The notes: generated by a model from the letters alone, not told the origin. A DNA stretch of 64,000 bases from Pseudosulfitobacter pseudonitzschiae (GCF_900129395.1 NZ_FQVP01000002.1:1-64000); one strand, 5' to 3'. Positions 26,744 to 35,631 are shown, counted from the first letter of the stretch. A program made the numbers and translations.

Positions 26744-27610
26744 ATGAAACGGATGCTCACCTGTGCCGTGCTGGGTAACTTTACCAGCCGCGCCATGAAT
26801 CCCAACCTGCCGATTACCCCGGCCGAGATTGCAGATGACTGCCTCGCCGCTGCCGAAGAGGGCGCGGCGATTGTCCATGTGCATGTCCGCGACCCCCAGA
26901 CGGAACTCCCCTCGATGGAGGTTGCGCATTACGCCGAGGTCGTCGCGCGTATCCGTGACGTCAACGCGGACCTGATCATCAATCTGACGACCGGCAACGG
27001 CGGGCGGTTCGATCCCACGGATGGCGATCCGGTGAAACCCGGGCCAAAGACCAACCTTCTGCCTCCCGACGCACGCGTGCGGCACATCCAGGAGATCAAA
27101 CCGGACATCGCAACGCTTGACCTGAACACGATGGTGTTCGGCGGTGAGGTCGTCATCAACGCGCCCGCCTCCATCCGGCGGATGGGTGAATTGATCATGT
27201 CAGCGGGCGTAAAGCCCGAGATCGAGTTGTTCGATTCTGGCGATATCGCCCTTCTCAAGGCCCTGCAAAAGGAAGGTCACCTTCCCGCCGCGCCGCTTTG
27301 TTCCATCGTCATGGGCGTGCAATTCGGCTTTGCGCCGTCGCCCGAAACCGTTCTCTATGCCCGCGGCCTGCTGCCGCCCGGCGCGCAATGGACGGCCTTT
27401 GGGACCGGTCGCTTCGCTTTTCCGATGGTGGCCCAGTCGCTGCTGGCCGGTGGCCACGTGCGCATCGGACTGGAGGACGCGACGAAGCTGGACGCAGATA
27501 CGCTTGCGCCGTCCAATGCAGCAATGGTCGCAAAAGCACGTCGCATGATGGAAGATTTGGGCCATCCGCCCATGTCTCCGTCCGAGGCGCGGCAGGTGCT
27601 GGCCCTGTGA
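26744..27610 (+). CDS. beta-keto acid cleavage enzyme (BKACE, DUF849)
   Basis: 288 residues from the ATG at 26744 (AAGGACAG upstream); a TTG directly before it was not used. Family pattern: LTCAVLGNFTS, NPNLPITPAEIADDCLAAAEEGAAIVHVHVRDP with the HxH metal ligands, EIELFDSGD, and the C-terminal GGHVRIGLEDA loop. Members use Zn2+ to exchange acetyl-CoA with a beta-keto acid, giving acetoacetate and a new acyl-CoA. In this island it would act on a keto acid released from the ring. The substrate is not predictable from sequence alone. Confidence 0.9.
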   Translation: MKRMLTCAVLGNFTSRAMNPNLPITPAEIADDCLAAAEEGAAIVHVHVRDPQTELPSMEVAHYAEVVARIRDVNADLIINLTTGNGGRFDPTDGDPVKPGPKTNLLPPDARVRHIQEIKPDIATLDLNTMVFGGEVVINAPASIRRMGELIMSAGVKPEIELFDSGDIALLKALQKEGHLPAAPLCSIVMGVQFGFAPSPETVLYARGLLPPGAQWTAFGTGRFAFPMVAQSLLAGGHVRIGLEDATKLDADTLAPSNAAMVAKARRMMEDLGHPPMSPSEARQVLAL

Positions 27611-27753
27611 TCTGGTTTGGCCTGCACCGCGTCGGCGCTCTTGTCGCAAGCGCTCTGCGTGCAGAGACAAGCCGATTTCGACACCCGGACCCTTGCGCTT
27701 GGCGCAGGATCGCCAAGATCTGGAGTTCGTTAATATCCGCATGGAAAAGGCTC

Positions 27754-28374
27754 TCAGATGAGGCCTTCCAACTGCATGGCCCTTTGCGCTGCCGGTCGCG
27801 CGGACATACGTTCGAAATACCCGATCAGGTTCGTGGGCAAGTCCAGCTTTAACCGCGCGACGCCCCAGAACATGGTATAGAACAACGCGGCATCCGCGAT
27901 GGACATGCGTTCGCCCATGATAAACGCCTTGTCGCCAAGCTGGGCCGACAGGAAACCCGCCGCTTTCATTACAATGTCCGTGCCATAGGTCTGTACCCAC
28001 GCGTGGTCGCCGTCGTTCGGGGTGAACTTCTGTGGCCGCAGAAGCCGCGTGAAGCCCTGCATATGCATCGTGGCCACGATGTAATCGAGGGTCTCTCTCG
28101 TGCGCAGTTCCTGTTCAAAGCTTTCCGGTTTGAATTGCGCCCTGGCGTGGGTCTGGGTCAACCAGTGGGCGATGACGCCGAACTCGGTCAGCAAGGAGCC
28201 GTCGTCGCGCAGGACAGCAGGGACCTTGGATTTGGGATTTATCTGAAGGTAGTCATCCTTGAGCTGGTCGCCGTTCTTGATGTGGATGGCAATGCCTTCA
28301 TACTCGATGCCGATTTCCTCAAGCAGAAAATGAATGCCGAGCGAGCACGCTCCGGGGGAATAATAGAACTTCAC
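27754..28374 (-). CDS. glutathione S-transferase (beta-class-like)
   Basis: 206 residues: N-terminal MKFYYSPGACSLGIHFLLEEIG with the YSPGACS motif of beta-class GSTs (Cys at residue 10), NPKSKVPAVLRDDGSLLTEF, and C-terminal helical domain with MSIADAALF. ATG preceded by GGGAG. It is last in a minus-strand operon after the extradiol dioxygenase and a quinone oxidoreductase. GST-fold enzymes act in related pathways as cis-trans isomerases of ring-cleavage products, a plausible role here. The 143-nt gap to the BKACE gene (convergent) holds nothing recognisable. Confidence 0.9.
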   Translation of the reverse strand: MKFYYSPGACSLGIHFLLEEIGIEYEGIAIHIKNGDQLKDDYLQINPKSKVPAVLRDDGSLLTEFGVIAHWLTQTHARAQFKPESFEQELRTRETLDYIVATMHMQGFTRLLRPQKFTPNDGDHAWVQTYGTDIVMKAAGFLSAQLGDKAFIMGERMSIADAALFYTMFWGVARLKLDLPTNLIGYFERMSARPAAQRAMQLEGLI

Positions 28375-28394
28375 AAATGGCTCCCTTTTTCGCG

Positions 28395-29417
28395 TCAGCC
28401 GTGTTCGACCTTGAGCATGATTTTCCCGATATGTGCGTTCTCTTCCATTGCGGCATGCGCCTTGGCTGCGTCCCGCAGGTCGAACGTGGCTGCGATAGTC
28501 GGTCTCACCTTGTTGCCCAGCAAGGGCAGGACATCCCGTCGAAGGTCCTCGGCGACAGCGGCCTTGCGGTCGAGCGGAAGCGGGCGCAGCAGCGACCCGG
28601 TAATACAGAGCCGTTTGGCCATGATATCACGCAGCGGGATCACCAATTCTGCACCGCCCCCGCCAGACAGGTGCGCAATCTGGCCGTCGGGGGCCATCAT
28701 CTGGATATCCTGTTTCAGATGCGCACCGGCGGAGACATCGAGCAGGGATGAAATCCCCTGTCCCCCGGTCGCTTCCATCACTTTGGCGGCGAGGTCTTCG
28801 TCGCGGTACGAAAATGCGTCATGAGCGCCAAAGGCCTTTGCTGCGGCGACCTTGGTTTCAGTTCCTGCGGTTGCGATGACGCGATAGCCAAGGGCCGACA
28901 TCGCCTGAAGCGCGATGTGACCGACGCCGCTGGTCCCGCCGTGGATCAGGGCAAAGCTGTCTTTCCTGTATGTCATGAGATGGAAGAAATTCCACCACGT
29001 CGTGAACGCGGCCTCGGGAAAACCAGCGGCTTCGATATCAGAGAGCGTATCGGGTGCGGAAAGGACCAGTTGCTGGTTGGCCACCACATACTGACCATAG
29101 CCGCCACCCTGGACCAGTGCCATGACACGCTCTCCGATCCGGTCTTGATCGACGCAGGTTCCGACCGCGACGATTGTGCCGCAGACTTCGAGCCCCGGCA
29201 CAGCGGTGCCGTCGCTGTGCCGCCCGCCCGCCCGTTGGTGGACGTCATGCCGGTTGATGCCTGCAGCGCTTACCCGGATCAGGATCTGGCTGGGCCCCGG
29301 TTGCGGAACCTCGACCGTTTTCGGTTCCAGGACGTCTGGAGCTCCAGCCTTGGTTATGACAATTGCGGTTTGGGTTTCAGGTATGCGCATCGCCTTTGGG
29401 GTCCTCGTGTTGATCAT
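28395..29417 (-). CDS. NAD(P)H quinone oxidoreductase, PIG3/QOR type
   Basis: 340 residues (ATG at 29417; an ATG nine codons later at 29390 has a better AAAGG upstream). MDR superfamily without catalytic zinc: SAAGINRHDVHQRAG, VPGLEVCGTI, HGGTSGVGHIALQAMSALGY for cofactor binding, and the IGKIMLKVEHG ending. The pattern matches the PIG3/TP53I3-like QOR branch. It lies between the extradiol dioxygenase and GST genes in one minus-strand operon and may reduce a quinone or enone intermediate. Confidence 0.88.
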   Translation of the reverse strand: MINTRTPKAMRIPETQTAIVITKAGAPDVLEPKTVEVPQPGPSQILIRVSAAGINRHDVHQRAGGRHSDGTAVPGLEVCGTIVAVGTCVDQDRIGERVMALVQGGGYGQYVVANQQLVLSAPDTLSDIEAAGFPEAAFTTWWNFFHLMTYRKDSFALIHGGTSGVGHIALQAMSALGYRVIATAGTETKVAAAKAFGAHDAFSYRDEDLAAKVMEATGGQGISSLLDVSAGAHLKQDIQMMAPDGQIAHLSGGGGAELVIPLRDIMAKRLCITGSLLRPLPLDRKAAVAEDLRRDVLPLLGNKVRPTIAATFDLRDAAKAHAAMEENAHIGKIMLKVEHG

Positions 29418-29501
29418 GCAGAGACGGTCGCATCAGACCGTGAAACGGCGCGCGCGAGGGCGTCGCGCAGGTCACCAAATGTGCCTGCTCGGCCGCCGCG
29501 G

Positions 29502-30482
29502 TCATTCGCTGTGAATGACGCGGTCCAGCCAGGCACAATTCGGTTGTGGATCAGGTGCGCGGAACCCGGTGCGCGCAGTCTCGTGGCGCATTTCCCGCAT
29601 CCTTTTCCGCACAGCGTCATCCTCGGGCAGGTACAATCGTTCATGCCCCCAGGTTGACGGGCCTTCGGTTGTCTCGAACGGTTGCCAGGTGTCCGGATCG
29701 ACGATCTGCGCACCCCACCCGTATTCGACGAAAAACTTCGAGGGCGTATTGGTGTAAAAGCTCATCATGTGATCGTTCGAGTGCCGCCCCAGTGTATAGG
29801 CGATCCCTTCGTCGCGCTCCTGCGCGATGTCATACCCCTGTCCGACATCGTCCAGGGACAGCAGTTCGACCATGAAGTGATGGATGCCCTTGCGGCCCGA
29901 TCCCACCATGGCAAAGCTGTGGTGCCGCCCGTTCACGTGGAAGAAGTAGAGTGGGTAGGGTGTCAGGCCATAATCGGTGACGTTAAAGCCCAGGATGTCC
30001 CGGTAGAAATGCAGGATGCCTTGGACGTTTTCAACGTGAAGGACCGCGTGGCCCATGCCCAGCGAACCTGTCTTGAAACCGGAAATCGGTCGCCCGGACA
30101 GGAACGGGTCGCTGGCGACTTCTGGCCCGCAGAAGGCTTCGAGCCGGTTGCCGTCCGGATCACAGAAAGAGATCAGCCGGGCGACATGGCGCTGATCGGC
30201 AAGAGGTCCGCCGTGCCAGGTGACCTTGATGCCGTGGTTCTCCAATCGCGACGCCAGCGCATCGAGATCGTCGGGCGTGTCCACTTCCCATCCCATAAAG
30301 GCCAGGTCCTCTTCGCCCTCGCCTGTGACAATCAGCCGTTGCTTGCGGTCATCCATGCGGAACAGCCCGGAGTTCCCACCTGTGTCGACCTTCTGCATAC
30401 CCAGCAAATTGGTGGCGAAATCGTCCCAATCGTTCAGTTTTTTCGAGTTGATCCCGATATAGCCGAGTGATGTAATTGACAT
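29502..30482 (-). CDS. type I extradiol ring-cleavage dioxygenase (VOC superfamily)
   Basis: 326 residues from the ATG at 30482, preceded by GGAGC; a longer open frame upstream has no family similarity. Two vicinal-oxygen-chelate domains: the first opens SITSLGYIGINSKKLNDWDDFA, the second begins SLGMGHAVLHVEN. The expected Fe(II) triad is visible in the second domain: His in GHAVLH, His in HHFMVEL and Glu in FFVEYGWG. Length and motifs fit BphC/2,3-dihydroxybiphenyl-type dioxygenases, which cleave a catechol next to the hydroxyls. It is first in an operon and has a predicted IclR operator 149 nt upstream. Confidence 0.92.
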   Translation of the reverse strand: MSITSLGYIGINSKKLNDWDDFATNLLGMQKVDTGGNSGLFRMDDRKQRLIVTGEGEEDLAFMGWEVDTPDDLDALASRLENHGIKVTWHGGPLADQRHVARLISFCDPDGNRLEAFCGPEVASDPFLSGRPISGFKTGSLGMGHAVLHVENVQGILHFYRDILGFNVTDYGLTPYPLYFFHVNGRHHSFAMVGSGRKGIHHFMVELLSLDDVGQGYDIAQERDEGIAYTLGRHSNDHMMSFYTNTPSKFFVEYGWGAQIVDPDTWQPFETTEGPSTWGHERLYLPEDDAVRKRMREMRHETARTGFRAPDPQPNCAWLDRVIHSE

Positions 30483-30630
30483 GGGCGTGCTCCTATCAAG
30501 CTGGTGTATCGACCCCGACCGGATGCTTGACCTTGCCACCCTGACCAAGGCGGCCCACGCAGGTAACCGCGACACAGTTGCCCGAATGTTTAACGTCGCT
30601 TGCCGCTCCACGCTTTCGCAAACTCATTGC

Positions 30631-30647
30631 TGTTCACCTGTCGGACA
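30631..30647. promoter_or_regulatory. predicted IclR operator, site 4 (before the extradiol operon)
   Basis: TGTTC-ACCTGTC-GGACA, one mismatch to the TGTCC-N7-GGACA pattern of sites 1-3. Flanking ATTGC (30626-30630) and GCAAT (30649-30653) extend the symmetry. It lies 149 nt upstream of the dioxygenase start, the only other transcription unit of the island. Confidence 0.6.
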
Positions 30648-30700
30648 CGCAATGCGATATGGCGCTCGGCGCTGCGTGTTCCACTGAGATAGAGAGCGGT

Positions 30701-30732
30701 GATTTTGTACAGAAAGCTGTAGATTTTGTACA
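30701..30732. repeat. direct repeat GATTTTGTACA, 21-nt period
   Basis: GATTTTGTACA occurs at 30701-30711 and 30722-30732, one repeat length of exactly two helical turns apart. Each includes the palindrome TGTACA. The pair is upstream of the extradiol operon and could bind a regulator other than IclR. No gene is evident in 30483-30791. Confidence 0.45.
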
Positions 30733-30791
30733 ACTTCGGCGCTGACCGGCGTGACAGGGCAGCAAATCGCAGCTCTTTCCAGTGTCCGGTT

Positions 30792-32030
30792 TCAGACGAC
30801 AGCCTCAAGCTGGTCAACCAACAGTTCCTTGAACACTGCCAGCAAAGCGGCGCCCCATTCCGTTTGGCTGAGAGAAAGCGTGTGACCTTGATCGGCCGCA
30901 TTGCGAGATAATGTCCCAATCAGTTGGTCATCGTGCGCAAGCCATTCCAGCATATGCACCAGCCCGTCAAAATGACCGGCGGTGAAACTCATGCCCATGT
31001 CCGCCTGTTGAATTGATTTGGCCAGCAACATGCTGTCGGACAAAAGCACGGGAATGCCCGACAACAGTGCCTCGGCGGGCGCAAGGCCAAAGGGCTCGGG
31101 GCCCAAGGTCGGCGATACCAACAGGCGGGCATCTGCCATGGCTGCGGCCAGCCCTTCGCGGGTTTGCCAGCCGTCAAACCGGTGTTCAGGGTAGGCCGCG
31201 CGCAAAGCTTCGAGGTCCTGGCCTGCGCCAAGAAACCGGATGCTCAGCTTTGCCTGACGTCCCGCACGGGCAAGCAATTCGACGCCTTTGTAGGCATGGA
31301 TATCGCCAACATAGACGATGTCGTGATTGTCTTCGGCGTGGATCGGTGCAGGCAGTAAGGGTTTGGCGGGGTTGGGGATGACGCGGATGCGCCCCTTTGT
31401 CCCGCGGGGAAACAGGTAGCGTTCCATATCGCGGTGTATCAACAGGGTCGTGGCCTCGGGCAACAGGCGTGCGCGGGCGCTGTTCTGAATGCTTTGACGC
31501 GACACGCGCCAAAGTTTTTGAGGATAGTTTCGCTTGTCACAGTGACGCGTCACGCACGACATCGACAGCGGCTGTTTCGTACAGGTTGTGGATGACTGAA
31601 AATCGAAGAACGCTCCGTTGGGGCAGGCGAGGAAATAGTCGTGCGCGTGCATGACGACACGTGTCCGAACCCGCGACAGCGGCCCCAGAACCGACGGCGA
31701 AAGTGTCTGCTGATAGCCATGAACATGGTAGATCGTTCGCGGCGTGTCATTCAGGTCTATCCAGTCGCTCAGTATCCTGTGTGCCGCGCGATTCCATAGC
31801 CCGTTGACTGCGGCCGCGGCTTTGCCAGCTTCAAGCAACGTCTTCCCGTTCAACGCCACCGCTTCGACGCTCGCTGGCAGGTCACCAACGTCATCTCCGC
31901 AAAAGAAGGTGACGGGCACACCCTGCGCAACGAGCAGGCCCGCCTCGGTCACCGCAAGCTTGGATGCGCCACCCCGGACGTGGGAGAAATCGCTTATTAT
32001 GACGACCCGATCGGGCAACACGCGGGTCAC
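30792..32030 (-). CDS. family 4 glycosyltransferase
   Basis: 412 residues, GTG start overlapping the stop of the upstream gene (GTGA). GT-B fold features: N-terminal glycine-rich HVRGGASKLAV, VMHAHDYFLACPNGAFFDFQ, the IPNPAKP loop, YVGDIHAYKGVELL and the C-terminal EPFGLAPAEALLSG motif with the catalytic-type glutamate. It should transfer an activated sugar to a lipid-linked saccharide at the inner membrane, as part of the exopolysaccharide locus. Confidence 0.9.
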   Translation of the reverse strand: MTRVLPDRVVIISDFSHVRGGASKLAVTEAGLLVAQGVPVTFFCGDDVGDLPASVEAVALNGKTLLEAGKAAAAVNGLWNRAAHRILSDWIDLNDTPRTIYHVHGYQQTLSPSVLGPLSRVRTRVVMHAHDYFLACPNGAFFDFQSSTTCTKQPLSMSCVTRHCDKRNYPQKLWRVSRQSIQNSARARLLPEATTLLIHRDMERYLFPRGTKGRIRVIPNPAKPLLPAPIHAEDNHDIVYVGDIHAYKGVELLARAGRQAKLSIRFLGAGQDLEALRAAYPEHRFDGWQTREGLAAAMADARLLVSPTLGPEPFGLAPAEALLSGIPVLLSDSMLLAKSIQQADMGMSFTAGHFDGLVHMLEWLAHDDQLIGTLSRNAADQGHTLSLSQTEWGAALLAVFKELLVDQLEAVV

Positions 32031-32905
32031 TTGAACTTCAACACCCGCTCGGGGGCCATACGTCCCAGCAGCATGTCACCGATGGCGCTCAGGTTGCCGC
32101 GCAATCGCCCGCGCCGGTCAATCTCGGCCTCAGGGCGCAGGGATTTGACAAGGTTGCTTGCAAGATTGCGGCACAGGATATTGAGCGCGCGCGGCCATGA
32201 CATCGTGCCTTTGGTGATCAGGTAGAGCGGGTTGGCGATCTGGACATAACCGACCCGCAGACCGCTGCTGCGCCCGACCTTGGTGCCAAGATGCACGCCG
32301 CGCATCGCTGTGGATTTGACGATGTGGCCATGGAAAGCCATCTGTCTGGAAAAATCCACGTCTTCCAGCCATGCATAAAGCTTCATGCGGGCATCGAAAC
32401 GTATCCGATGTTCAGTCGCCACGTCTGTACGAACGGCCATATTGCATCCGTAACAGTTGTAGATCTCTTCGGCCCGCGGCGGCAGTGATGGCGCCGGTGC
32501 ACTGGCGATTTTATAGCCTTCACCGTGCAGCAGACCCGGCCCGTGTATGCCGTCTGCCAACACAGTTCCCGTAGCCATCACAACATCTGGCCGGCTGGCA
32601 AAGAGGGTTTCCATGTTGGCCAGATAATCCGGAGCCATCAGAAAATCATCGTCCAGGAACAGTGCAATATCGCCTTTGACCATAAGATCGAGCGCAGCGT
32701 TGCGTTGCAGGGTCGAGCCGCGCTCTCCGGTGACGATCTGGACGGGGAACGGCAGGTCACCCAACTGACCGGCATCAATGTCATCTGCCTGGGCGATGAC
32801 GACCAGAACCAGATCGGGCAGGCGGGTCTGTCGGGCAATATCCCGCACTGTCGGCGCTATGACCTGTCGCCGCCCTGCCGTCGGAATTGCCACAATCAGA
32901 CGCAT
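32027..32905 (-). CDS. family 2 glycosyltransferase
   Basis: 292 residues of GT-A fold: IVAIPTAGRRQVIAPTV at the N-terminus, ERGSTLQRNAALD, the DxD region LFLDDDFLMAPDY, and the later LEDVDFSRQM segment with the ED motif. It lacks membrane segments. Translationally coupled to the downstream family 4 enzyme. Probably adds one sugar of the exopolysaccharide repeat. Confidence 0.9.
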   Translation of the reverse strand: MRLIVAIPTAGRRQVIAPTVRDIARQTRLPDLVLVVIAQADDIDAGQLGDLPFPVQIVTGERGSTLQRNAALDLMVKGDIALFLDDDFLMAPDYLANMETLFASRPDVVMATGTVLADGIHGPGLLHGEGYKIASAPAPSLPPRAEEIYNCYGCNMAVRTDVATEHRIRFDARMKLYAWLEDVDFSRQMAFHGHIVKSTAMRGVHLGTKVGRSSGLRVGYVQIANPLYLITKGTMSWPRALNILCRNLASNLVKSLRPEAEIDRRGRLRGNLSAIGDMLLGRMAPERVLKFK

Positions 32906-33020
32906 TTCTGGGAATCCTGCGTTAAATTGGCTGTAAAACAGCCATTAAATCTTTCTTTCATTCAAAGTTCCCTGCTATACCGACAGCTAAACTTAAGTTG
33001 GGGCGACACAGATATTGACT

Positions 33021-33161
33021 ATGAACCGTGGTAACGATCTCGGCCTGAAAGCGCAGTGCAAACAGTTTATTTCGTCAGTTCCCAAGCCGGTGTTAAGGCT
33101 TACTGTGATTGCAGGCTGTCTCGTGTTCTGGGTTGCCGTATATTTCCTGTTCGCGGCCTGA
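33021..33161 (+). CDS. possible 46-residue membrane protein
   Basis: An ATG-started frame of 47 codons reading MNRGNDLGLK, a short polar part with lysines, then a C-terminal hydrophobic stretch of about 20 residues (from LRLTVIAGC to YFLFAA) that would span the membrane. It lies between two minus-strand polysaccharide genes and stops 4 nt before the end of the convergent ExoY-like gene. No good Shine-Dalgarno sequence is present, so expression is uncertain. No family recognised. Confidence 0.4.
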   Translation: MNRGNDLGLKAQCKQFISSVPKPVLRLTVIAGCLVFWVAVYFLFAA

Positions 33162-33165
33162 AAGG

Positions 33166-33894
33166 TCAGCCAGCGCCTTCCAGGGTCACGACTGCCTTTA
33201 TCGTTTTGAGGACGATCACAGCGTCTTTCAAAAAGCTTCGGGTTTGCACGTATTCAACATCCAGCGCGACACGTTCGTCATAGGTCGTGAGACTGCGGCC
33301 GCTGACCTGCCACAGGCCCGTGATGCCGGGTTTGACCGATAGGTAGGCCGAAAGCTGGTCGCCATAACGGGGCATTTCATCGGCGACGATGGGGCGCGGG
33401 CCAACCACAGCCATGTCGCCTTTTAGAACGTTCCAGAATTGGGGCAGTTCATCCAGGCTGGTCTTGCGCAAGAACTCACCAACGCAGGTTATGCGCGGAT
33501 CATCGTCCAACTTCTGGTTTTTCTCCCATTGCGCGCGTGCCTCGGGATTGTTGGCCAGATGTTGTTCAAGTTGGTATTTGGCGTCCAGGCACATCGTTCT
33601 GAATTTCAGGCAACGGAATGTCGTTCCGTCCTTTCCAATTCTTTCATGCGCGAAGAAAACCGGGCCCCTTTCAGTGAAAAGAATGATCGCTGCGATGGTG
33701 GCGAAAAAAGGCAGGAAAAACAGCAGCATCAAAAGGGAAAATACCCTGTCCACGAGGGATCTGGCAAAATTGTTCAGTTTCGATGGTTCTGCCGGGTCCG
33801 ATTTGGCTGGGGTTGCCGAAACAGGCTTTTCAATAGTTACAGGTCTATAGGTTCTCCGAGCCGGACCCGGAGAGGGATTAATTTCAGAAAACAT
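33166..33894 (-). CDS. undecaprenyl-phosphate sugar phosphotransferase (ExoY-like)
   Basis: 242 residues: a cytoplasmic N-terminal tail, one membrane segment (VFSLLMLLFFLPFFATIAAI), then the conserved catalytic domain with GPVFFAHERIGKDGTTFRCLKFRTM, DPRITCVGEFLRKTSLDELPQ, NVLKGDMAVVGPRP and PGITGLWQVSGRS. This is the ExoY/WbaP-C type that starts repeat-unit synthesis by moving a sugar-1-phosphate onto undecaprenyl phosphate. It is the likely first enzyme of the exopolysaccharide pathway encoded around it. The 190-nt region upstream is AT-rich and probably holds its promoter. Confidence 0.95.
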   Translation of the reverse strand: MFSEINPSPGPARRTYRPVTIEKPVSATPAKSDPAEPSKLNNFARSLVDRVFSLLMLLFFLPFFATIAAIILFTERGPVFFAHERIGKDGTTFRCLKFRTMCLDAKYQLEQHLANNPEARAQWEKNQKLDDDPRITCVGEFLRKTSLDELPQFWNVLKGDMAVVGPRPIVADEMPRYGDQLSAYLSVKPGITGLWQVSGRSLTTYDERVALDVEYVQTRSFLKDAVIVLKTIKAVVTLEGAG

Positions 33895-34082
33895 TGCACA
33901 AGCTCTTTTTTAGAAAAAAGGAGAGTTGTTAAAAATAATTCGAATCGTGCTATCGAAAAAAGTATAGGCGAATTTGTCAGAAATGTGGCAAATTATTTAC
34001 CAAATGTTAAACTACTACTTTAAAGGGAATATTCCGCCCTCTGCATGTTTCTTTGTTGATTCTATGGAAACAATCCGGCCCG

Positions 34083-35483
34083 TTATGCCGTGCGCATACT
34101 GATTGCCGGGGCCACATAGGACCCCGCCTTGGCCTGTTCCCGGGCGATGACGCTGACGCAGACGGTGGCCATCAACAGCAGGGTCGGGTCAGGTCCCGTT
34201 GCCGATACCATCATCGATCCAAGCAGCGTCAACGCTGCCACGCGACCGGCGTAAAAGCTGGACGCCTGCATCGGAGTGCACGCCGAAATAGGCTTTCCTA
34301 TGCCGTGCCACAGGTACATCACAAAGGCGATCGTTCCCGGCAAGCCGACATTGCCCAACAGCACCATCGCAAAGCCGTTCGAGCGCAGTGATCCTGCACC
34401 GGCGCCCAGGCCGTAGGTCTCGATGAACGCATCCAGACCGCTTTTCGCCCACGCCGCGCGTTCCAGCCCCGACATGGAGCCACTTTTTGAGAATAAAAGC
34501 GTGTCGAGCATGCGCGCGACGAATGTCTCGGCCGGGGTCAGCAGAACCGCAAGGCAGATCACGATGATCAGGCCTGCCATAGCGATCACAAGGTGGTGCG
34601 CGAAACTGCGCGAAATGCCTGCTCTGAGGTAGATGTGCGCGTGCATCAGGATCAGCACAAACGCCAAAGCAATCGCCAGGATGGCTGTGCTTGATACAGC
34701 CAGCAGGGCGCAGCACAGGTTGGCCAGTGCCAGTAACCCCTCGCGGCCTCTGTTCGTGATCAGATAGGTCATTGCAAAATAAGCGAAAAGGGCGGCAGAC
34801 ACCGAGCCAAAGGCCGCGGCTTCGGAGTAGCCGCCGATGACGCGCGAAAGCCCTCCCAGCATATGCTCGTTGTTCAGCGCATAATCCGCGGTGCGCACAA
34901 AGCTCAGGATCGGGTCGAGCTGCAACAAATCCATGAGGCCCAGAAGGGCGTTCAGCCCCGCCGCCCACGCCATCCCTTTCGAAATAAACTCAAGTCCGCG
35001 CCGTCGAATGACCAGAACCAGAGCAATAAAAAACATGGCCGACAGCAAGATGAAAAATGTCTGCGATATGTTCGAGCTGTTCGGTGCCAGCGGGATCATT
35101 GTTGATGGATAGAAGGTGCTTACAAGCGTGCCTTGGAGTGTTACGCTGAGCGGGAACACCAGGAATTTCCCCTGAAAAAGCCGAACCAGAATCAGGCCGG
35201 AAAACAGGGAGTAGATTGCAAAGATTGAAAGATAGATTGCCGAGGGTGGCAGCCTGGTCGAAGCGGGGGCGTGCCGCGTGCTGAGGGCGCGGGTCAAAAG
35301 TGCACCAATTGTCAGAACTACCAAAAAATGCGCCAGAATCATGGAAAGGCCGCCCGCAACAATTGCGGCGAACATGCCAAAGGGAATAACGGCAATTGCC
35401 ATTATCAGCCCATTGTCAGCGTTGCGAAGGGTCAGCAGCAGCCAGATCAGCAAAAATATTGCCGCTGCCGGATAAATTGCCAT
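34083..35483 (-). CDS. O-antigen polymerase/ligase-like membrane protein
   Basis: 466 residues with about 11-12 hydrophobic segments and a larger polar loop near residues 330-380 (FSKSGSMSGLERAAWAKSGLDAFIETYGLGAGAGSLRSNG) that matches the Wzy/WaaL-type pattern of a periplasmic loop with a G-AGS-R-N-G motif. By position it should be the polymerase joining flipped repeat units. Divergent from the methyltransferase-like gene with 148 nt between them, where CAACATATT occurs twice (35536-35544 and 35598-35606). Confidence 0.82.
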   Translation of the reverse strand: MAIYPAAAIFLLIWLLLTLRNADNGLIMAIAVIPFGMFAAIVAGGLSMILAHFLVVLTIGALLTRALSTRHAPASTRLPPSAIYLSIFAIYSLFSGLILVRLFQGKFLVFPLSVTLQGTLVSTFYPSTMIPLAPNSSNISQTFFILLSAMFFIALVLVIRRRGLEFISKGMAWAAGLNALLGLMDLLQLDPILSFVRTADYALNNEHMLGGLSRVIGGYSEAAAFGSVSAALFAYFAMTYLITNRGREGLLALANLCCALLAVSSTAILAIALAFVLILMHAHIYLRAGISRSFAHHLVIAMAGLIIVICLAVLLTPAETFVARMLDTLLFSKSGSMSGLERAAWAKSGLDAFIETYGLGAGAGSLRSNGFAMVLLGNVGLPGTIAFVMYLWHGIGKPISACTPMQASSFYAGRVAALTLLGSMMVSATGPDPTLLLMATVCVSVIAREQAKAGSYVAPAISMRTA

Positions 35484-35631
35484 GGGTAATATCCCAAATA
35501 TCTCCCGTCCATTCTAACGCAATTACATAAAAGTCCAACATATTAGCGCGAGCGTGGCGGATTATGCTTTGTCTGGCGCGCCGCCTGTTTGATACTGCAA
35601 CATATTCTAAGGCAAGATTGGGGCGGCATGT

